A stretch of 64,000 bases of DNA from Clostridioides difficile (GCF_900243075.1 NZ_OEZH01000043.1:1-64000); one strand, 5' to 3'. Shown: positions 10,218 to 19,700, counted from the stretch's first letter. Numbers and translations: made by a program. The notes: generated by a model not told the origin, from the sequence alone.

Positions 10218-10637
10218 ATGTCTTCAGAAATCTATTCTTATTTGTATGAAAAAATATTAGATGAGAAAGCATTAGATATTTATACAGAGAGTATTTATAT
10301 GAAGAAGAATAGACCTGCAACAAAAGTATCAATTTTATGTAATAAATCAGACTTAGAAAAATTTATTAAAATATTACTTTTAGAAACTAGCACTTTTGGA
10401 GTGCGATATAATGTGTATAATAGAGAGATTCTAGATAGAAAATTTGTAAAATTGGATACAAAATATGGTGTGGTTACAGTAAAATTAGGGTATTATAAAG
10501 ATGAACTAGTTAAGGCTACTCCAGAATATAATGAATGTAAAACTATAGCAAAAAATGAAGATATTCCTATAAAAAAAGTGTTTGCTGATATAAATTTTAG
10601 AATAAAAGAAGAATTTAGTGAAAACTTATTGACATAA
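10218..10637 (+). CDS. larC: LarC C-terminal part (LarC2), expressed by frameshift from larC1
   Basis: The in-frame region is open from about 10170; the first ATG is at 10218, giving 139 residues. The sequence ANIDDM (partly upstream of the ATG) and SIYMKKNRPATKVSILC is the conserved start of the LarC C-terminal domain, which in Lactobacillus LarC forms the CTP- and nickel-handling part. There is no ribosome binding site before the ATG at 10218, which supports translation by -1 frameshifting from larC1 rather than independent initiation. The full fused product would be about 390 residues, the normal LarC length. Confidence 0.85.
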   Translation: MSSEIYSYLYEKILDEKALDIYTESIYMKKNRPATKVSILCNKSDLEKFIKILLLETSTFGVRYNVYNREILDRKFVKLDTKYGVVTVKLGYYKDELVKATPEYNECKTIAKNEDIPIKKVFADINFRIKEEFSENLLT

Positions 10638-10710
10638 GTAATAAATTTTGATAAATTAATATTCAGCCTTATTAAATAAAAGCAAACAGAAAAAAATATA
10701 TAAAATATAA

Positions 10711-10786
10711 ACTCACTCGTATATGCTCAGAAATATGGTCTGAGAGTCTCTACCAAGATACCGTAAATATCTTGACTATGAGTGAA
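10711..10786 (+). promoter_or_regulatory. Guanine riboswitch aptamer upstream of guaA
   Basis: Purine-riboswitch fold: P1 arms TCACTC (10713-10718) and GAGTGA (10780-10785), P2 with loop AATATGG, core GTCTCTACC, P3 loop CCGTAAA between AAGATA and TATCTT, and the 3' junction GACTATG. The specificity base equivalent to C74 is C at 10776, which predicts guanine rather than adenine. It lies 230 bases before guaA. Confidence 0.93.
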
Positions 10787-10875
10787 ATTATTATACCAAA
10801 AGACCTAGTTAAGTAAATGTGTAGGCCGAGTTGTACTCCCTATGTGTTGGCTATAAGATAGAGGTATTTTGGAAG

Positions 10876-10932
10876 CCTGTATAGTAATTTCACTTTTGTT
10901 AGAAATTATGGAAGTTACTATACAGGTTTTTT
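10876..10932 (+). terminator. Riboswitch-controlled terminator before guaA
   Basis: CCTGTATAGTAA pairs with TTACTATACAGG, followed by six T. Its left arm (TATAGTAATTTCAC, about 10880-10893) can instead pair with GTGAAATTATTATA at 10782-10795, which overlaps the 3' strand of aptamer P1. Guanine binding would free the terminator and stop guaA transcription. Confidence 0.85.
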
Positions 10933-11018
10933 GTGTAAAAAGATTTAATATAATTTAGACTGTGTTGTGTTAAAATAAATATATAAAAACTATATTATAC
11001 AAGGAGAGATGTGAATTT

Positions 11019-12554
11019 ATGAAACATGAATTAGTACTTGTAATAGATTTTGGAGGGCAATATAATCAGTTGATAGCTAGAAGAGTTAGAGAAAACAACG
11101 TATATTGTGAAATACTTCCATGTACTGCAAGCATAGAAAGAATAAAAGAAAAAAATCCTAAAGGGATAATATTTACAGGTGGACCAAATAGTGCGTATTT
11201 AGAAGATTCTCCAACAATTTCAAAAGAAATATTTGAACTAGGAGTTCCAATACTTGGAATATGCTATGGTATTCAAATAATGTCTCATGTATTGGGTGGA
11301 GTTGTAAGAAAAGGTAATAAACAAGAAAAAGAATATGGAAAAACAGCTATAACTTATGGAAAATCATCATTATTTGAAGGTATAACTACAAATAGTGTAT
11401 GGATGAGTCATACAGATTTAATAGAAAAAGTTCCAGAAGGATTTACTATAGTTGCAAATACTAATGATTGTCCAGTAGCAGCTATGGAAAATGTAGAACG
11501 AAACTTATATGGAGTTCAATTCCATCCAGAAGTAGAACACTGTTTAGAAGGGGACAAGATACTTACAAACTTCTTATATAATATTTGTAAAGTAAAAGGT
11601 GACTGGACTACAGATTCATTCATAGAAGATAAAATAAAAGAATTGAAAGAAAAAATAGGCGATAAAAAAGCTCTATGTGCTTTAAGTGGAGGAGTTGATT
11701 CTTCTGTTGCCGCAGTTCTTATTCATAAAGCAATTGGGGACAACTTAACTTGTATATTTGTTGACCATGGCTTACTTAGAAAAAATGAAGGAAATGATGT
11801 AGAAAGAATATTTAGAGAGAAATTTGATATAAATTTAATAAGAGTTAATGCAGAAGATAGATTCTTATCTAAATTAAAAGGAGTTTCTGAACCAGAGGCT
11901 AAGAGAAAAATAATAGGTGAAGAATTTATAAGAGTATTTGAAGAAGAATCAAATAAATTAGGAAAAATGGATTTCTTAGTTCAAGGAACAATCTATCCAG
12001 ATGTTATAGAAAGTGGACATGGAAATGCTGCTACTATAAAATCTCATCATAATGTTGGTGGAATTCCAGAAGATGTAGACTTCCAAGAAATTGTCGAACC
12101 ATTAAGAGAGTTATTTAAAGATGAAGTTAGAAAAATAGGATTAGAGCTTGGTATAGAAGAAGGATTAATATTTAGACATCCTTTCCCAGGACCAGGTCTA
12201 GGAATAAGAGTTATAGGTGATGTAACTAAAGAAAAATGTGATATATTAAGAGAAGCTGATGCTGTTTATATGGACGAGCTTAGAAAAGCAGGTCTATATA
12301 GAGAAATATGGCAAGCTTTTGCAACATTACCAGATGTTAAGACTGTTGGAGTTATGGGTGACGAAAGAACATATGCTTATCTAGTTGGTTTAAGAGCAGT
12401 TACTTCTTCTGATGGAATGACTTCTGACTGGTATAAGATGCCTTATGATGTATTAGAAAGAATTTCTAATAGAATAATAAATGAAGTTGATGGAGTAAAT
12501 AGAGTAGTTTATGATATAACTTCTAAGCCACCTGGCACTATTGAGTGGGAGTAA
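11019..12554 (+). CDS. guaA: GMP synthase (glutamine-hydrolysing)
   Basis: 511 residues, full length. The N-terminal class I glutamine amidotransferase domain has the nucleophile in GICYGIQ (C82) and the His-Glu pair in VQFHPEVEH. The ATP-pyrophosphatase domain has the P-loop SGGVDSS (from S223), and the C-terminal dimerisation domain ends in the invariant KPPGTIEWE. It converts XMP, glutamine and ATP to GMP in the cytosol. Expression is governed by the guanine riboswitch just upstream. Ribosome site AAGGAGAG precedes the ATG. In many bacteria the 3' end of guaA is an integration site for genomic islands; see the region downstream. Confidence 0.97.
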
Positions 12555-12642
12555 TACCTAAAATTTCAAGAAGCCTTGAAATAACAGCGTTTTTTGAACT
12601 GTTTTACCCTCTCTGATATTGTTTTGATATTAAAAATTTACA

Positions 12643-12688
12643 TAGACCTTTTCGTTGATTTGTATAAAACGAAAGGGTCTATTTTTTG
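12643..12688 (+). terminator. Rho-independent terminator downstream of guaA
   Basis: TAGACCTTTTCGTT pairs with AACGAAAGGGTCTA (one G-U pair) and is followed by six T. Confidence 0.85.
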
Positions 12689-12759
12689 TTTTAGGAATTT
12701 CTCCATTGTACAGATGGTGTGAATTTTCCGCCATCACAAGTGTAAGGAAAGTTTAACTT

Positions 12760-12942
12760 TCATTGAAAGTATTCCGGATTGGTAATTTGTCCGTTTTTCA
12801 GTTCTGTTTTTCGAGTGAGCCATTCTGCTAGAAACTGGTTTACTAAATTGTAGTTGAGAAAAATGCCTACTGGTGCAGGAGCAGACCATTCGTCAGAATT
12901 TTTATATTCCAAACCTCTTTTTTGAGCTGCTAAGAGAGAATT
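12760..12942 (-). pseudogene. Remnant of an unidentified gene
   Basis: On the minus strand an open stretch of 60 codons ends at a TGA at 12760-12762 and is closed upstream by a TAA at 12943-12945; it has no start codon context. It reads protein-like (for example SDEWSAPAPVGIFLNYNLVN, then FLAEWLTRKTELKNGQ) and is less AT-rich than its surroundings. I do not recognise the family. Position just after guaA suggests debris of an inserted element. Confidence 0.35.
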
Positions 12943-13255
12943 TTATGAATTCCAATTACTTCCTAATTTATGAATTAATATTAAAAATATCTATAAAATT
13001 TTTTATCATCTTTAATTAAAGATAAGTTTTATCTATCAAAGGAATTTAATATTTTTACTGTCTTTTTTCAAGAGAAATTTTTATTATATACATTACTATA
13101 CTATAGTTTAAAAATAAAAAATGAAAGAGAAATTTCTAAATTTTTAAAACATATAATATTTATTTCTTACTAAGAATCATATCAAAATTTTATAATATTT
13201 CCTATTAAAAAATATTTAAAAAGTAGATATTTAATATCATTTATTACTATTTTAC

Positions 13256-13398
13256 TAATATTTTGTTGGCTGTTACAATAATAATAACAAACAAGTAAAT
13301 AAATAAAAGAAGTATTATGATATGAATTTTAATAATATACAGAAATCCAATATAATATATTATTATTTTTATTAATATTTTGCTATGTATTACAATAA
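13256..13398. repeat. Imperfect direct repeat before the aminotransferase gene
   Basis: TAATATTTTG, variable centre, then TTACAATAA occurs at 13256-13281 and again at 13373-13398, 117 bases apart with 21 of 26 identical bases. It could be paired regulator sites for the adjacent operon or simple chance in AT-rich DNA. Confidence 0.35.
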
Positions 13399-13434
13399 CC
13401 AATAAAACCAAGTAGAGAAAGGAGATGCTTTTAC

Positions 13435-14598
13435 ATGAATCAAAAAATTGTACAAATGCAGCCTTCTGCATCTGTAATACTTATGGGAAAAGCAAAAGAA
13501 ATGCAGAAGAAAGATCCATCTGTTATCAGTTTAGCAGGAGGAGAACCAGATTTTGATACTCCAACATCCATTACAATAGGAGCAATAAAAAGTCTTCTGG
13601 AAGGAAATACACATTATGTAGTTGGTCCTGGAATACCAGAATTACGAGAAGCTATTCAGAAAAAACTTCAAAAAGAAAATGGAATTTTTTGTGACGTAAA
13701 TCATATTTTGTTAACCCCTGGTGGAAAAAATGCTATTTATCTGGCAATTCATGCTGTTTTAAATCCAGAAGATGAAGTTTTAGTGCTTGACCCATCATGG
13801 GTATCTTATGAACCTATCATTCAAGCAGCAGGAGGGAAATGTGTAAAAGTAAAATTAGATTATAAAACACAATATCGAATTACAAGTGAAAAATTAGAAG
13901 AAGCCTGTTCTGAAAAAACAAAAATGATTATTATTAACTATCCTAACAACCCTACAGGATGTATATTGCATGAGGATGAAGCAGATATTTTAGAAGCATT
14001 TTTATTGGCACATCCAGACATATATTTATTGGCTGATGAAATATATGAGAAATTAGTATATGACGGTAAAAAAAGTATCAGCATGGCATCAAGAAATTCT
14101 ATACAAGACCGTGTCATTACTGTAAATGGTTTTTCTAAAAGTGTTGCTATGACAGGTTGGCGAATGGGATATATGGTTTCTAATAAAGAAGTATTTCAGA
14201 CAGCATATAAATTATATCAGCATAGTCTTTCTTGTATGAGTGGATTTTTGCAAAAAGGTGCTGTATATGCCTTTGAATGTGAAAAAGAAATGGAAGAAAT
14301 GAGAAAAACTTATGAAGAACGAAGAAATATGTTTATTAGAATACTTAACAGTACTAAAGGTGTGCATTGTAATATGCCAGAAGGTGCATTTTATGCGTGG
14401 GTACATTTCGACATAAAAGATATGGATTCTTTTAAAATTTGTGAGTATCTTATGGAAAATGCGGGCGTGGTAGGAATGCCAGGCAGTGCTTATGGAGAAG
14501 AAAATGTATGTTGTATGCGATTTTCATTTGCAACAGCAACAGAAGATTTAGAAAAGGCAGCACAAAAAATTAAAAGTGCAATAGAAAAATTGTCATAA
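13435..14598 (+). CDS. Class I/II pyridoxal-phosphate aminotransferase
   Basis: 387 residues, fold type I aminotransferase. Visible landmarks are SLAGGEPDFDTP (about residues 32-43), YPNNPTGC, LADEIYEKLVYDG and the PLP-lysine motif GFSKSVAMTGWRMGY, in which K235 forms the Schiff base. It resembles the aspartate/aromatic aminotransferase subgroup Ib, but the amino donor cannot be read from sequence. It starts after AAAGGAGATG. It is followed 12 bases later by a DRE-TIM aldolase and then an NhaC-type antiporter, so the three probably form an operon for uptake and breakdown or interconversion of an amino or hydroxy-oxo acid. Codon use is somewhat less AT-biased than flanking housekeeping genes. 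Confidence 0.88.
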   Translation: MNQKIVQMQPSASVILMGKAKEMQKKDPSVISLAGGEPDFDTPTSITIGAIKSLLEGNTHYVVGPGIPELREAIQKKLQKENGIFCDVNHILLTPGGKNAIYLAIHAVLNPEDEVLVLDPSWVSYEPIIQAAGGKCVKVKLDYKTQYRITSEKLEEACSEKTKMIIINYPNNPTGCILHEDEADILEAFLLAHPDIYLLADEIYEKLVYDGKKSISMASRNSIQDRVITVNGFSKSVAMTGWRMGYMVSNKEVFQTAYKLYQHSLSCMSGFLQKGAVYAFECEKEMEEMRKTYEERRNMFIRILNSTKGVHCNMPEGAFYAWVHFDIKDMDSFKICEYLMENAGVVGMPGSAYGEENVCCMRFSFATATEDLEKAAQKIKSAIEKLS

Positions 14599-14610
14599 AG
14601 GAGGGATAAT

Positions 14611-15612
14611 ATGAAATTACTTGATTGTACTCTACGAGATGGAGCAAATGTTGTTGGAAATGGGTTTTCTAAAGAATTAACAATTAGTATAATTCAGGCT
14701 TTGTTGGATTGTGGAATTAATCAAATTGAGTTGGGAAATGCAAAAGGAATTGGTGCCTATGAAAATGGAGCAAATGCACCATTGACAGATTTAGAATATA
14801 TGCAGTCTGTTGCACAGTTTTCAAAAAAGGGATGTTTAGGAATGTTTCTACAAGTATATTATGCTTCACCAGAGAGGGTACAAATGGCAGTAGAAAATGG
14901 TTTGCAATTTTTACGAGTTGGTGCAGCTGCTGGAGATGGTGAAAAATCTATTCCTGCAATAAAAATGGTAAAAGAAGCAGGACTATATTGCAGATATTCT
15001 TTAATGAAGGCATATATTTGTACGCCTGACGCTCTTGCAAAGGAAGCAAAAATGTTACAGGAAGCAGGAGTTGACAACATTACGATTATGGATTCTGCTG
15101 GAACAATGTTTCCAGAAGATACAACAGCTTATGTAAAAGCAATGAAAGAGCAAGTGTCAATACCCATTGGTTTTCATGGACATAGTAATTTAGGCATGGC
15201 ACAAGCAAATGCGTTAGCAGCAATAGAAGCAGGAGCAGAAGAAATTGACTGCGGTTTGTTGGGTATGGCTCGTAGTGCTGGAAACTGTGCAACAGAATTA
15301 GCAGTTGCAGCATTTCAGAGAAAAAACAAATTGAAAACAGTTGATTTTTACAAATTATTAGAATATTTGGAACAATATTTAATTCCTGCTATGGCAGTAT
15401 ATAACTATCAGCCGGCTGTAAAACCTCTTGATTTTATTTTAGGTCTTTCAGGGTGTCATTCTTCTTTTATAAAAATGTTTGAAGAAATAGCAAAAGAAGA
15501 AAAGGTTTCACTTTATCAACTAATTGTTAAAGTTTCTGAAAAAGATAAGAAAAAGCCAAGTGAAGAACTGATTAGAAAAACAGCAGAAACACTTCGTTGT
15601 ATTAAATCATAA
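14611..15612 (+). CDS. HMGL-like DRE-TIM aldolase (4-hydroxy-2-oxovalerate aldolase type)
   Basis: 333 residues. It begins LLDCTLRDGANVVGNGF, the metal-binding RDG motif of the HMG-CoA lyase/isopropylmalate synthase superfamily, and has GFHGHSNLGMAQANALAAIEAGA with the metal-ligand HGH. The C-terminal region resembles the communication domain of MhpE-type 4-hydroxy-2-oxovalerate aldolases, which cleave 4-hydroxy-2-oxo acids to pyruvate and an aldehyde. No acylating aldehyde dehydrogenase partner is adjacent, unlike classical meta-cleavage operons. Pairing with an aminotransferase suggests that the oxo acid comes from, or goes to, an amino acid. The exact substrate is unknown. Confidence 0.75.
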   Translation: MKLLDCTLRDGANVVGNGFSKELTISIIQALLDCGINQIELGNAKGIGAYENGANAPLTDLEYMQSVAQFSKKGCLGMFLQVYYASPERVQMAVENGLQFLRVGAAAGDGEKSIPAIKMVKEAGLYCRYSLMKAYICTPDALAKEAKMLQEAGVDNITIMDSAGTMFPEDTTAYVKAMKEQVSIPIGFHGHSNLGMAQANALAAIEAGAEEIDCGLLGMARSAGNCATELAVAAFQRKNKLKTVDFYKLLEYLEQYLIPAMAVYNYQPAVKPLDFILGLSGCHSSFIKMFEEIAKEEKVSLYQLIVKVSEKDKKKPSEELIRKTAETLRCIKS

Positions 15613-15625
15613 CAAAGGGGGAAAA

Positions 15626-16984
15626 ATGATGGAAGAGAGCAAAAAATTTGAGTTTTATGGAAAATCATTTGGGTCTTGGATTCCTATTTTGTTTATGATT
15701 GTTGGGATGGTCATCAGTACCATTACACGTAACGGCGGACTGCAAATGTTTTCTTTGATTACATTTATTGCATTAACAATTGGATTTTTCTTAATGAAAG
15801 AAAAAAAGAATTTTGGACAACTTTCTTTAAAAGGATTGCAAAATCCTATGCTAGGAACAATTATTATGGCATTCTTAATGGCAGGTATTCTCTCTCAGCT
15901 TTTACGTCAAAGCGGCTTAATTAATTCTCTTATTTTGGTTGTTGCAAAATTAAATTTGAATGTAGGTTTTTTGCCACTGGTAGGTTTTATCACTTGTATG
16001 CTGATTTCTACATCTTGTGGTACATCCACAGGCTCTGTAGCAGCAGTAGCTCCTGTATTAGTACCTTTGGCAGCTAGCCTGCAAATAGATGTTGGATTGA
16101 TGTGCGGTGCATTGATTAGTGGTGCAATTTTTGGAGATAATATAGCTCCTATTTCTGATACAACGATTGGTTCTGCCTTAACACAAGAGGCAAAAGTAAC
16201 CGATGTAGTGAGAACAAGACTGCCATATGCTGCAACTTCTGCTGTTATTTCTGCCATATTATTTATTATATTTGGGTTAAAAATGGGTTCTGGTACAGCG
16301 GCAAATATTGTTTTGGATAATGCAGGTTTTAGACCGCTAGTACTATTGATACTTCCCTTAATGATGATATTCATGATGCGTCAAGGCTGGGATTTGATTG
16401 GTACTCTGATTATTTGTAATGTGACAGGTATTTTGTTGAATTTAATTTTAGGATGTATTTCACCTGTTGTAATGCTTAGTGTAGATGGTCCTATTATTGC
16501 GGGTATGAGTGGTATGCTCCAATTAGTATTATATGTTATTCTTTTATTTCAAGTATTAGAATTGCTAATCTCCAGTGGTGCTTTTGATGCATTAGGTGAC
16601 CAACTTTTGAAGGTCTGCAAATCTCCTCGAAGCGGTGAACTAGTTTGTTATGGCGTTGCGTCACTTGGTTCTGCTGCATCTGGAGGCAGTGGCGTTGCCA
16701 TTATGTTTTTTGGTTCTCTTGTGCGAAAAATAACAAAAACCTTCCATATTGACCGTTGTAGAGGTGCAAATATTTTAGATGGTGTAGCTTGTGGTGCAAC
16801 AGGACTTTTACCTTATGGAAATCCTGTAATTGTTTCACTTAGTGTAGTATTAACATTAGAAAATTTTAATTCTGATTTTTCTTTTCTTAATATTATGCCA
16901 TATACTTTTCATTGTTGGGGATTATTGATTATATTTCTCATTAGTATTCTAACAGGTATTGGACGTAAGTTTGAAGAAGATTAA
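15626..16984 (+). CDS. NhaC-family Na+/H+ or substrate antiporter
   Basis: 452-residue membrane protein with about eleven to twelve hydrophobic segments. The conserved STSCGTSTGSVAAVAPVLVPLA and GAIFGDNIAPISDTTIGSA segments (about residues 130-190) mark the NhaC family. Members include Na+/H+ antiporters and malate/lactate or amino-acid antiporters. As the third gene of an aminotransferase-aldolase cluster it more likely moves the substrate or product of that pathway than serves general pH control; this is inference. The start follows AAAGGGGG; the ATG at 15629 is an equally possible start. A terminator follows 10 bases after the stop. Confidence 0.85.
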   Translation: MMEESKKFEFYGKSFGSWIPILFMIVGMVISTITRNGGLQMFSLITFIALTIGFFLMKEKKNFGQLSLKGLQNPMLGTIIMAFLMAGILSQLLRQSGLINSLILVVAKLNLNVGFLPLVGFITCMLISTSCGTSTGSVAAVAPVLVPLAASLQIDVGLMCGALISGAIFGDNIAPISDTTIGSALTQEAKVTDVVRTRLPYAATSAVISAILFIIFGLKMGSGTAANIVLDNAGFRPLVLLILPLMMIFMMRQGWDLIGTLIICNVTGILLNLILGCISPVVMLSVDGPIIAGMSGMLQLVLYVILLFQVLELLISSGAFDALGDQLLKVCKSPRSGELVCYGVASLGSAASGGSGVAIMFFGSLVRKITKTFHIDRCRGANILDGVACGATGLLPYGNPVIVSLSVVLTLENFNSDFSFLNIMPYTFHCWGLLIIFLISILTGIGRKFEED

Positions 16985-16993
16985 AAATAAAAG

Positions 16994-17033
16994 TGATGAA
17001 AGTTGAAAACAAAACAACTTTCATCATTTTTTA
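16994..17033 (+). terminator. Rho-independent terminator after the antiporter gene
   Basis: GATGAAAGTTG pairs exactly with CAACTTTCATC around an A-rich loop, followed by six T. Confidence 0.88.
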
Positions 17034-17130
17034 TATCTTTTTTGTAAAATATATTTTTCATTGTATACTAACATTTTTTAGAGTATAGTAAAAGAAATAA
17101 ACCTAAATAATGTAATAAGGATGATGCAGA

Positions 17131-18024
17131 TTGGAATATAAAGATATTGAAACATTTTTAGAAATTGTAAGAACAAGAAATATTACAAAGGCGGCAGAAA
17201 ATATGTTTTTGTCACAATCTACAATCAGCAACCGCCTAAAACATTTAGAAGATGAGTTGGGGTATTGCTTGCTTCAACGGGCAAAGGGACAAAGGTTAAT
17301 TCAGTTAACACAGCACGGAAAAGAATTTATTCCTATTGCAGAACGATGGAAAAAATTATTTGAAGAAACTATACTTTTAAAAAAGAAGAATGTACAGATT
17401 TTGCGAATTGCCACAAATGAAAGTGCATATTATGAAATTATAGAACCATTTTTGATAGAATTTCTTTGTATTCATATAGACTTAAAGTTATCTATACAAA
17501 TATGCGATACAGCTTATATCTATGACCTTGCAGAAGCCAATCTGATAGATTATGGTTTTGCCTCTTTTGAATCTGCAAGAAATGAAATCATTAGCCGATG
17601 CATCAATACACAGAAAATCTGTATCATTCAATATTGTGAAAATCCTACTCTTTTAAAAAAAATCCATCCAAGTGAATTGGATATTTCAAAGGAAATTCGT
17701 TTTACAGGTGGACATTTTGAAACTTTTAACAGTTGGTATAATAAATGGTTTGAAAATCCATATGCATTTCATATGAGTATAAATTCACCTTATGCTGCAC
17801 TTCCACTTTTAAAGGAGTTTCATGGATGGATGCTGTGTCCTTATTATTTAGCGAGGATATTATCTAAAATTATAAATTTACAAATTTATGAATTGGAGGA
17901 AGCACCAAAAGACAGAAAAATTTATATGATTCAGAGAAAAGATAGTGGTTTAAAAAATTTTGATATTGGAAAAATATTTGAAAAAAGTCTTTGGGAGTAT
18001 CTGGATAAATTAGATTATAGATAA
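17131..18024 (+). CDS. LysR-family transcriptional regulator
   Basis: 297 residues. The N-terminal helix-turn-helix is clear (RNITKAAENMFLSQSTISNRLKHLE, about residues 15-39). The effector domain follows but is divergent. The start is TTG at 17131 with AAGGATG a little far upstream. It sits downstream of the aminotransferase-aldolase-antiporter operon on the same strand but behind that operon's terminator, so it has its own promoter. Control of the operon is the simplest guess; the repeats at 13256 and 13373 are possible targets. Confidence 0.85.
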   Translation: MEYKDIETFLEIVRTRNITKAAENMFLSQSTISNRLKHLEDELGYCLLQRAKGQRLIQLTQHGKEFIPIAERWKKLFEETILLKKKNVQILRIATNESAYYEIIEPFLIEFLCIHIDLKLSIQICDTAYIYDLAEANLIDYGFASFESARNEIISRCINTQKICIIQYCENPTLLKKIHPSELDISKEIRFTGGHFETFNSWYNKWFENPYAFHMSINSPYAALPLLKEFHGWMLCPYYLARILSKIINLQIYELEEAPKDRKIYMIQRKDSGLKNFDIGKIFEKSLWEYLDKLDYR

Positions 18025-18146
18025 ATTTGATGATAAAGTAGACAAGCTTTTATAAATATTAATGTACAGAATAGTAACTGGATGATATGTAAAATATACT
18101 TAGAAGTAAAGAATAGATAATATTAAAAATGATTCTAAGTAAAATA

Positions 18147-18184
18147 GAAAAAGACTAGAGATTGAGTTTTCTAGTCTTTTTCTT
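18147..18184 (+). terminator. Rho-independent terminator after the LysR gene
   Basis: GAAAAAGACTAG pairs exactly with CTAGTCTTTTTC around a 12-base loop, with more T following. Confidence 0.85.
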
Positions 18185-18308
18185 ATTTTTGTGATAATTT
18201 TATGTCTATGAAATATCTTGATGACTTTTATATATTAATATAGTAATATATAAGAGAACTTAGTAGTCAATGATACTAAATCAAATATTTGTAGAAGATG
18301 GAGGGATT

Positions 18309-19700
18309 ATGAAAAATAAAATAATTATAGGAATTACTTTTTTATTTACATTGCTAATGTCTGGATGTGTTTCAAAACAAACAGCAGAAATAAATGTATT
18401 AGCAACTACTGATTTACATGGAGTTATACCTTATGAGTTAACTTCTTATGTAAAAGAAGAGAGAAAAAAAGATAAAAATCTAACTTTAGTAGATGCAGGA
18501 GATTTTTTTGATAGCGGAGAAGTACTTGGTTCTAGCATGGATAGTTATTTTAGTGCTAGATATAAAGATGGTGATAATAATACTGAAAGTTATATTGAGA
18601 CGCCTATTTCAAAAGATATGAAAGAGGTAGGTTATGATGTTGCAGTTCTTGGGAATCATGAATTTATATCCAACAATAAATTTTATCTGGATAATATGAT
18701 ATCTGATTTTGAGAAGCAAAAAATAAATATTTTATCGGCAAATACGTATAAAAAAAATGGAGACAGTTATACAAAACCATACATAATAAAAAATATTAAT
18801 ACACCTGAAGGAAACGTAAAACTAGGAATTTTAGGGCTTACTATAAAAGAAGTTGGTGAGAAAAAACAGTGGAAAGATGGAAAACTTGTTGATTCCAAAT
18901 CTTTAGAACTAAAAGACGAAGAAGGTTACAATGGTGAATTATATATGAATGATTTAGTAGAAGATGCTAAAAAGTGGGTTGATATAATGAAAAAAGAGAA
19001 GCCTGATATTATAGTAGCTGTTGCACATACAGGTGAGAAACCTAAGAAACCTAGAAACCCAGGAAATAGAATACAAGACTTAGCTCAACAAGTTGATGGA
19101 ATTGATGCTATAGTTGCAGGTCATAATCATGTTCAAATTGAGCAACATGATTATAAAAATAAATCAGGAGAAAATGTTATAGTTACTGAGCCAGGAAAGC
19201 ATGGAGAATGTATTTCTAAGATTAATTTTAAATTAGAAAAAAACAATGATAAATGGAATATAGTTGACAAATCTAGTAAATTAATTAAATTTGAAAAAAA
19301 TCAAGAAAGTGATAAATTTAGAGAATTTATTTCTTCAATTAATAAAGTAAGTAAAGATAAGAAAGAAATAAGATTATCAGAAGTAAAGACTCCTGAATGG
19401 GATAAAATATATGTTTTTAAATCTGGAACATCTGCAGATGATATATATAAAACAATAGGATATAAATGGAGAAATATATCATCTCCAAAGGGTGATGACA
19501 TGGTGCAGATTGTTGTAATGAATAATAATAAGCCTGTTAGCTATGTATATGGTGAAGCTGAAGTTATGCCAATTAATATAAAATGTGATGAATCAGAGTA
19601 TAAAGATAATGTTGTAACTATTTATCCTAATAAAAATGATAAATTTAAAATTGAAAAAGGTAAACAAGAATATAGTATTAATTTAAAACATATACAATAG
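18309..19700 (+). CDS. Metallophosphoesterase lipoprotein (5'-nucleotidase/UshA-like)
   Basis: 463 residues from the ATG at 18309, which has ATGGAGGG upstream; an in-frame ATG at 18270 would place 13 residues before the signal peptide. The N-terminus is a lipoprotein signal ending LLMSGC, so the protein is probably anchored outside the cell membrane. The calcineurin-like metallophosphatase motifs are all present: TTDLHG, DAGDFFD, GNHEF, VAHTGE and AGHNH. The C-terminal part corresponds to a shortened 5'-nucleotidase C domain. Likely substrates are nucleotides or cyclic nucleotides, but specificity is not visible. A truncated paralogue lies at 36484. Confidence 0.85.
   Translation: MKNKIIIGITFLFTLLMSGCVSKQTAEINVLATTDLHGVIPYELTSYVKEERKKDKNLTLVDAGDFFDSGEVLGSSMDSYFSARYKDGDNNTESYIETPISKDMKEVGYDVAVLGNHEFISNNKFYLDNMISDFEKQKINILSANTYKKNGDSYTKPYIIKNINTPEGNVKLGILGLTIKEVGEKKQWKDGKLVDSKSLELKDEEGYNGELYMNDLVEDAKKWVDIMKKEKPDIIVAVAHTGEKPKKPRNPGNRIQDLAQQVDGIDAIVAGHNHVQIEQHDYKNKSGENVIVTEPGKHGECISKINFKLEKNNDKWNIVDKSSKLIKFEKNQESDKFREFISSINKVSKDKKEIRLSEVKTPEWDKIYVFKSGTSADDIYKTIGYKWRNISSPKGDDMVQIVVMNNNKPVSYVYGEAEVMPINIKCDESEYKDNVVTIYPNKNDKFKIEKGKQEYSINLKHIQ

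Larger units (their letters stand above)
12555..13434. other. 880-base stretch without an intact gene after guaA
   Basis: It holds a short hairpin (12564-12581), a strong terminator (12643-12688), a GC-richer stretch to about 12940 with a decayed minus-strand reading frame, then very AT-rich DNA. Within the AT-rich part a 26-base sequence starting TAATATTTTG at 13256 recurs at 13373 with 21 of 26 matches. The ribosome site of the next gene (AAAGGAGATG) is at the right edge. Confidence 0.7.

Noticed and set aside
10186-10218. larC as a broken gene
   Set aside because: The break is exactly at a slippery A-run, the downstream half is intact and in the -1 frame, and larC frameshifting is known in another genus.
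15907-16374. Minus-strand frame of 155 codons within the antiporter gene
   Set aside because: It is the reverse complement of conserved membrane segments of the antiporter, with no ribosome site or known family.
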